Source: Prosopocoilus inquinatus
Lineage: Eukaryota; Arthropoda; Insecta; Coleoptera; Lucanidae
Reading direction: 5' to 3'
Length of the DNA: 64,000 nucleotides
Assembly (NCBI GenBank): GCA_036172665.1
Contig: CM069870.1
Span: forward strand, 23,100,001-23,164,000
Under the pieces are notes generated by a model. The model did not search any database. It saw only the letters and a program-made list of their open reading frames with translations, and was not told the DNA's origin. Every line of letters begins with the position of its first letter. Position 1 is the stretch's first letter. Shown here in pieces: positions 59,501 to 64,000 of the stretch. A program made the translations under genes and the position numbers.

Positions 59501-62500
59501 CACAGTCAAACAGAATTCACGTTTATCATCTGTAACTGTCTGATTTGTCTTCTCTTTCTGTTCTGTATTCTCCTTTTGGTTTATATTCTCCTTTTGGTTT
59601 GTATTATTCAATATTAATTCTGCAAAAATAACAGTGTGCATTGCAATATTATTATTATTATTATTATTATACAGGGTGTATTAGAACCTCCAGCATATCC
59701 ACATTATTGTACGTTATTATATACTAGAAAAAATTTGTGCAAATCGTTTTTGATTGCAGTGAGAACCTCGAGCAGCCTCTGGACAGCTGTTTCAGCCCTG
59801 CTTGGGGCTTCTTCAGCAGAAACGTAGCTCGACATTCCCACTGCAGACCAAAAACGACTTGCCCAATTTATTCGCAATTGCGATGTAAGAATGATAAACA
59901 TATAAAATAGCGACATCTTACTATCGCTTTTTGACCTAACATTGCAGTAGGATAGACAAATTGAAGCGGGATTTGCTCCTAATGAGTCCCCCATGCAAGG
60001 CGGCCATGCTTGCTGTCAAAGCATAATGAAAGATTTTAGAAAAAATTTGTGCAAATCGTTTTTGATTGCAGTGAGAACCTCGAGCAGCCTCTGGACAGCT
60101 GTTTCAGCCCTGCTTGGGGCTTCTTCAGCAGAAACGTAGCTCGACATTCCCACTGCAGACCAAAAACGACTTGCCCAATTTATTCGCAATTGCGATGTAA
60201 GAATGATAAACATATAAAATAGCGACATCTTACTATCGCTTTTTGACCTAACATTGCAGTAGGATAGACAAATTGAAGCGGGATTTGCTCCTAATGAGTC
60301 CCCCATGCAAGGCGGCCATGCTTGCTGTCAAAGCATAATGAAAGATTTTAGAAAAAATTTGTGCAAATCGTTTTTGATTGCAGTGAGAACCTCGAGCAGC
60401 CTCTGGACAGCTGTTTCAGCCCTGCTTGGGGCTTCTTCAGCAGAAACGTAGCTCGACATTCCCACTGCAGACCAAAAACGACTTGCCCAATTTATTCGCA
60501 ATTGCGATGTAAGAATGATAAACATATAAAATAGCGACATCTTACTATCGCTTTTTGACCTAACATTGCAGTAGGATAGACAAATTGAAGCGGGATTTGC
60601 TCCTAATGAGTCCCCCATGCAAGGCGGCCATGCTTGCTGTCAAAGCATAATGAAAGATTTTAGAAAAAATTTGTGCAAATCGTTTTTGATTGCAGTGAGA
60701 ACCTCGAGCAGCCTCTGGACAGCTGTTTCAGCCCTGCTTGGGGCTTCTTCAGCAGAAACGTAGCTCGACATTCCCACTGCAGACCAAAAACAAGCAGGGC
60801 TGAAACAGCTGTCCAGAGGCTGCTCGAGGTTCTCACTGCAATCAAAAACGATTTGCACAAATTTTTTCTAAAATCTTTCATTATGCTTTGACAGCAAGCA
60901 TGGCCGCCTTGCATGGGGGACTCATTAGGAGCAAATCCCGCTTCAATTTGTCTATCCTACTGCAATGTTAGGTCAAAAAGCGATAGTAAGATGTCGCTAT
61001 TTTATATGTTTATCATTCTTACATCGCAATTGCGAATAAATTGGGCAAGTCGTTTTTGGTCTGCAGTGGGAATGTCGAGCTACGTTTCTGCTGAAGAAGC
61101 CCCAAGCAGGGCTGAAACAGCTGTCCAGAGGCTGCTCGAGGTTCTCACTGCAATCAAAAACGATTTGCACAAATTTTTTCTAAAATCTTTCATTATGCTT
61201 TGACAGCAAGCATGGCCGCCTTGCATGGGGGACTCATTAGGAGCAAATCCCGCTTCAATTTGTCTATCCTACTGCAATGTTAGGTCAAAAAGCGATAGTA
61301 AGATGTCGCTATTTTATATGTTTATCATTCTTACATCGCAATTGCGAATAAATTGGGCAAGTCGTTTTTGGTCTGCAGTGGGAATGTCGAGCTACGTTTC
61401 TGCTGAAGAAGCCCCAAGCAGGGCTGAAACAGCTGTCCAGAGGCTGCTCGAGGTTCTCACTGCAATCAAAAACGATTTGCACAAATTTTTTCTAAAATCT
61501 TTCATTATGCTTTGACAGCAAGCATGGCCGCCTTGCATGGGGGACTCATTAGGAGCAAATCCCGCTTCAATTTGTCTATCCTACTGCAATGTTAGGTCAA
61601 AAAGCGATAGTAAGATGTCGCTATTTTATATGTTATTATATACATTATTAAAACTGATAGGACTCTATAGCTGTTTATAGTCGCGTTGCATAAAACAAAA
61701 GGACTAGTGCCCGGTTTCTGAAAGCTGATTTATCGAACCGATAAAGTTGTGTATTCGATAAACGCTCCATGACTCAAGAAAACGTTTCGGAAAGCCAAAA
61801 TCAGACTTATCGATTACCGGCGCTATAAGTAATCGGAGCTACAACGATGCTATAACCTAATTGACGCATGCGCTTAGACGTAGAAATACGAAGTAGTAAC
61901 GTACAGGTATTTTTAATTTTTATACAATATTGGTTTAATTATACATGAAGTAGGTAGGTATTATTAATATTTTATGTAATACATAATAGGTACAATTGCT
62001 GTAGTAATAACCTATTACTACTTAGGTATGTAATTAATAACCTATTACTACTTATAGATATGTAAGTACTCACCTTGTCAAAGTAACCCTAATAATTATT
62101 TTCGTAAAAAACCTAAACGTCTAATAACATTTTAGATTATCATGGACGTAGATAATAACGATTCGTGAAGTTCTTCAGATGAAATATTTGATTCTGTTTG
62201 AGTTTGGCTATTAAATAATGTCCAACAAAAAAAAAATTGAAGTTCTTGGTTTTAATTTTTTACTTTCCGCGGCAATTGGAGTGCACATGATAAATCACAA
62301 TTCGAAGGAGGATTTAAAATCAAATTGAATCAAATGCCACTTTTCCGGCACTAATATTCAGAGAGAAGTTTGCAACGAAACATTATCCATCTATTGGCAA
62401 CTGGTGTAACTATTGTATCTCCTAATAACCTTGGAATTGTTAACTTATGAGGAGCTTGCTTTCAGAAACAATCAGCGATTTTATCGGTTCGATAATTTTA

Positions 62501-63948
62501 TCGAACCAATAGTTATTGAACTCATAGACAAACTTTCTAGAAACCGGGCATAAGTCAGATGTGACCAGTTTCATCAAAAATACCTTTTCAAGCTTACAAG
62601 GTCTGCATTTACTACCCCGAAGGAGTCAATGAATACTTAAAAAGGGCCGTTGACTCTATTTCTATTTCATTTTTTATACATCACAGAGGAAGAGCGCCCC
62701 CTCTAAAAAAATCATTTGATTTTCTTTCAAAATATTCAGTTACTTAAAATAGGTGCTACTAATTTTTTTTTTTTTTTTTCTAAGATGAAATTAGAAGACA
62801 AACCTTTTTCAAAGATGTAATATTAAAATTCGTTTAAAGTAGTTTTTTGGTCAAGAGATGCCGTGTTTTGAATAAGTCCTTTTTGTTTTGCAATCCTATT
62901 TGAAATTACAAAGATAGAGAGGTAGATAGATGGTGCTTTAAATAATCGCAGTCACTTCTTGATTGTAGAATTTCAATTTAATTTGAGGGTATCCATTGCA
63001 AAATTAGAAGATGAGGCGAGAAAGTTAGCAGGAAGCATGAAATTCTGTTGAGAGGAACTTCAATTAAAATTATTATCCTATTTGGTCAGCAGATGGCGCT
63101 TTTAATCATTCCTGTTACGCCTTGATTTTTTACTTGGTAATTTAATTTGGTATGTCATAATATTGTAACAAACTAAAAACCACATCCTATAATTTGAAAT
63201 CAGAATAAAATATCTTTCGTTTTTCGTCAAGAGATGGCGCTCTAAGTAATCCCATTCAAGGTTGGTAAAACTGATATTGTATCTAGTAAGTTGCCTCGTT
63301 TCCATTTAATATGCAGTTTGAAACTTCCTCCCCGCAAAAGTAACTCCTGACGTCACAGAAACTTCTATCCGTCACAGTGAAGTAAATAGAGTGAGTTTTA
63401 ATTTTAATATTAAAGCTTAATCTAATTCACTAAAAATGGAATTAACTCTGTGGTCTTATCGATCATCTAATACACAAACCTAATTAATATTCTCAATGGA
63501 ATTTATCACGTGACGTAACGAGTTATGTTCCCAAACCTTCCCCTCTGGATCAAGGCAACCTTCTAATACACAGTCCAGCTCTACCAACCTTGGTTCTAGT
63601 CGTGCTCAACGTAACCCTGTTATTACAAGCATTTTCAAAAACAAATAAAAAAATAGACACAGAATGAGGATATAATAAAATAGAAATTCTTACCTGTTGT
63701 TGTTTCCATGTCCGTCTCGTTCCTACCATTCAAGACGATGTTCTCAGTAGAACGATTGGCACTCAAAATATTGCTTCTATTCAAACTGTCTACAACTTCT
63801 GTACGTAGTTGGGTTCCTAACGAGCTATGAAAGTCGGATAACTTCTCGTTGTACACCGTGGCTTCATCCACCAACGTAATATTTATATCACTGAGCGAAT
63901 TTGGTTTCGTGATTTTGGAAAACTTCGGGTCCTTCATGTTAATAGGAT
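56554..63948 (-). CDS. ZAD-C2H2 zinc-finger protein, 12 fingers (4 exons)
   Basis: A presumed nuclear DNA-binding regulator. Exons on the minus strand: 63,948-63,694; 59,619-59,381; 58,479-57,249; 57,182-56,554; all GT-AG with matching phases. From ATG at 63,937 the product is 780 residues, but the frame is open upstream of it, so another exon may lie outside the window. The ZAD (zinc-associated dimerisation domain) spans the second and third exons: VVCRTC at about residues 126-131 and NICNEC in exon 3, followed by the typical SYSFRQKCLKSQ. A basic region (RRRRKVKVKEKKAPRIKVRQ) precedes the fingers. Twelve C2H2 units follow, from CRVC...H to CEVCGKG...KRHKSTH, with one TGERPYVC linker before the last. 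The sixth finger is split by the last intron. ZADs normally sit at the extreme N-terminus; here about 125 Asn/Gln/Lys/Glu-rich residues precede it. Orthology to a named gene is not clear. Confidence 0.88.
57183..57248 (-). other. 66-nt stop-free intron inside zinc finger 6
   Basis: Donor AAG|GTAAAG and acceptor TTTTTAG. The length is 22 codons with no stop, so retention keeps the frame and inserts a very hydrophobic stretch (KYFIALGLIYVLIFFLFLV). Removal restores CFICEKVISKFLLKRHMRTH, a finger one residue shorter than the usual spacing. Splicing is much the likelier main form. Confidence 0.7.
58600..59370. other. Zinc-finger gene intron with a GGCAACC-type repeat
   Basis: A hairpin repeat copy sits at about 58,880-58,940 (TCAGCAACCTAATAAACACAG...GGATGCCTATATAGAAGGC). 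Nothing else is recognised. Confidence 0.55.
59777..59821 (-). ncRNA. Hammerhead ribozyme, type I, array unit 1
   Basis: Minus strand: CUGAAGA (59,816-59,810), stem II AGCCC/GGGCU around CAAGCA, GAAA (59,793-59,790), GUC (59,784-59,782), stem I UUCUG/CAGAG. Stem I is extended by UCGAG/CUCGA, an 11-bp helix (UGCAGUGGGAA with UUCUCACUGCA) and a 14-bp helix (GCAAGUCGUUUUUG with CAAAAACGAUUUGC). Confidence 0.9.
60089..60133 (-). ncRNA. Hammerhead ribozyme, type I, array unit 2
   Basis: Exact 312-bp repeat of the ribozyme at 59,777; all core bases are intact. Confidence 0.9.
60401..60445 (-). ncRNA. Hammerhead ribozyme, type I, array unit 3
   Basis: Exact repeat of the neighbouring ribozymes; core and stems are intact. 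Confidence 0.9.
60713..60757 (-). ncRNA. Hammerhead ribozyme, type I, array unit 4 (next to inversion)
   Basis: Core intact. The outermost 14-bp helix is lost because the unit is cut 33 bp further on, at the orientation switch. Confidence 0.88.
61086..61130 (+). ncRNA. Hammerhead ribozyme, type I, inverted arm unit 1
   Basis: CTGAAGA 61,091-61,097, GAAA 61,114-61,117, cleavage after GTC at 61,125. The full extended stem I runs from 61,045 to 61,168. Confidence 0.9.
61398..61442 (+). ncRNA. Hammerhead ribozyme, type I, inverted arm unit 2
   Basis: Exact 312-bp repeat of the ribozyme at 61,086. Confidence 0.9.
61709..62549. mobile_element. Inverted-repeat element of about 840 bp
   Basis: Left GCCCGGTTTCTGAAAGCTGA with ATCGAACCGATAAA, and right TTTTATCGGTTCGATAA...TCTAGAAACCGGGC, form arms of about 90 bp with gaps. 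The GCCCGGTTTC end resembles the GGCC-type palindromic MITEs. There is no coding frame. Confidence 0.7.
62850..63300. repeat. Degenerate repeat with AGATGGCGCT motif
   Basis: GAGATGCCGTGTTTTGAATAA (62,857), AGATGGTGCTTTAAATAATC (62,929), AGATGGCGCTTTTAATCATTC (63,091) and AGATGGCGCTCTAAGTAATC (63,233) match the blocks at 8,970-9,700, with the same GTTACGCCTTG-like text between. Confidence 0.6.
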
Positions 63949-64000
63949 CTGCAAAAAATATTTAAACTGTGGGATACTTACAAACAATAAATGAGATCAG

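Larger units (their letters stand above)
59725..61631. mobile_element. Head-to-head retrozyme array, 1.9 kb, 12-bp TSD
   Basis: Four minus-strand units (59,725 to about 60,790) repeat every 312 bp and are nearly identical; the last is cut after GACCAAAAAC. The orientation then flips: plus-strand sequence starts at AAGCAGGGCTGAAAC and continues for about 2.7 units to TATTTTATAT. The whole is flanked by GTTATTATATAC at 59,713-59,724 and 61,632-61,643. It lies in the first visible intron of the zinc-finger gene, about 100 bp from its second exon. Confidence 0.93.

Noticed and set aside
59704..61515. A 96-residue open frame repeated in each 312-bp unit, also at 49.3-49.9 kb
   Set aside because: The frame recurs because the DNA unit (a multiple of 3) recurs. 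It overlaps the ribozyme, is broken or frameshifted in the diverged copies, and has no recognisable domain. It is not evidence of a protein.
28020..61631. An autonomous Penelope-like element (reverse transcriptase plus GIY-YIG endonuclease)
   Set aside because: No frame in the window has reverse-transcriptase or GIY-YIG motifs. The retrozymes here are non-coding.
1..64000. tRNA, rRNA and telomeric repeats
   Set aside because: I looked for cloverleaf A/B box pairs and TTAGG arrays by eye and saw none; a dedicated scan could still find a degenerate tRNA.

Overview
This window is eukaryotic and comes from an arthropod, most likely an insect and plausibly a beetle. Three things support this: split genes with GT-AG introns, a ZAD-type C2H2 zinc-finger gene (a family expanded in insects), and a KASH-domain nesprin of the Msp300 type. 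Non-coding DNA is very AT-rich and packed with small fold-back transposons. The species cannot be named from the sequence.

Three protein-coding genes are supported. (1) 11.76-30.59 kb, plus strand: the 3' part of the giant nesprin Msp300. Six constitutive exons encode about 1,432 residues of spectrin-type coiled coil, ending in a textbook KASH domain with the C-terminal tail GPPPI. A 13-codon in-frame cassette microexon is a good candidate at 18,211-18,249. (2) 37.18-56.17 kb, plus strand: a complete RPAP1 gene (RNA polymerase II-associated protein 1). I assembled 13 exons whose splice phases all agree, giving 1,127 residues. (3) 63.95-56.55 kb, minus strand and convergent with RPAP1: a ZAD zinc-finger gene with 12 C2H2 fingers, whose 5' end may lie beyond the window.

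The most interesting system is not a protein. A repeat of about 312 bp occurs at nine places between 28 and 62 kb, singly, as tandem arrays and as inverted pairs. Each complete unit carries a type I hammerhead ribozyme: core CUGANGA, a 5-bp stem II AGCCC/GGGCU, GAAA, and a GUC or GUA cleavage site, all inside a long rod-like stem I. Two arrays have exact target-site duplications of 13 and 12 bp, and several partial copies break within a few bases of the predicted self-cleavage site. These are the hallmarks of metazoan retrozymes, small circular-RNA retroelements thought to be mobilised by Penelope-like elements.

Layout: 0-11.7 kb holds no recognisable exon, but has a 168-bp satellite, a Tc1-like MITE and palindromic MITEs. 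11.7-31.7 kb is Msp300, with introns full of palindromes, a hAT element with an 8-bp TSD and a dispersed GGCAACC hairpin repeat. 31.7-37.1 kb is intergenic, with a 2.3-kb fold-back element holding nested insertions. 37.1-56.3 kb is RPAP1; intron 2 is a nest of transposons and intron 6 is almost wholly a second fold-back element with a retrozyme array inside it. 56.5-63.9 kb is the zinc-finger gene, whose large intron holds the biggest, head-to-head retrozyme array. The three genes share no pathway: one anchors nuclei to the cytoskeleton, one supports Pol II function, and one is a presumed DNA-binding regulator.
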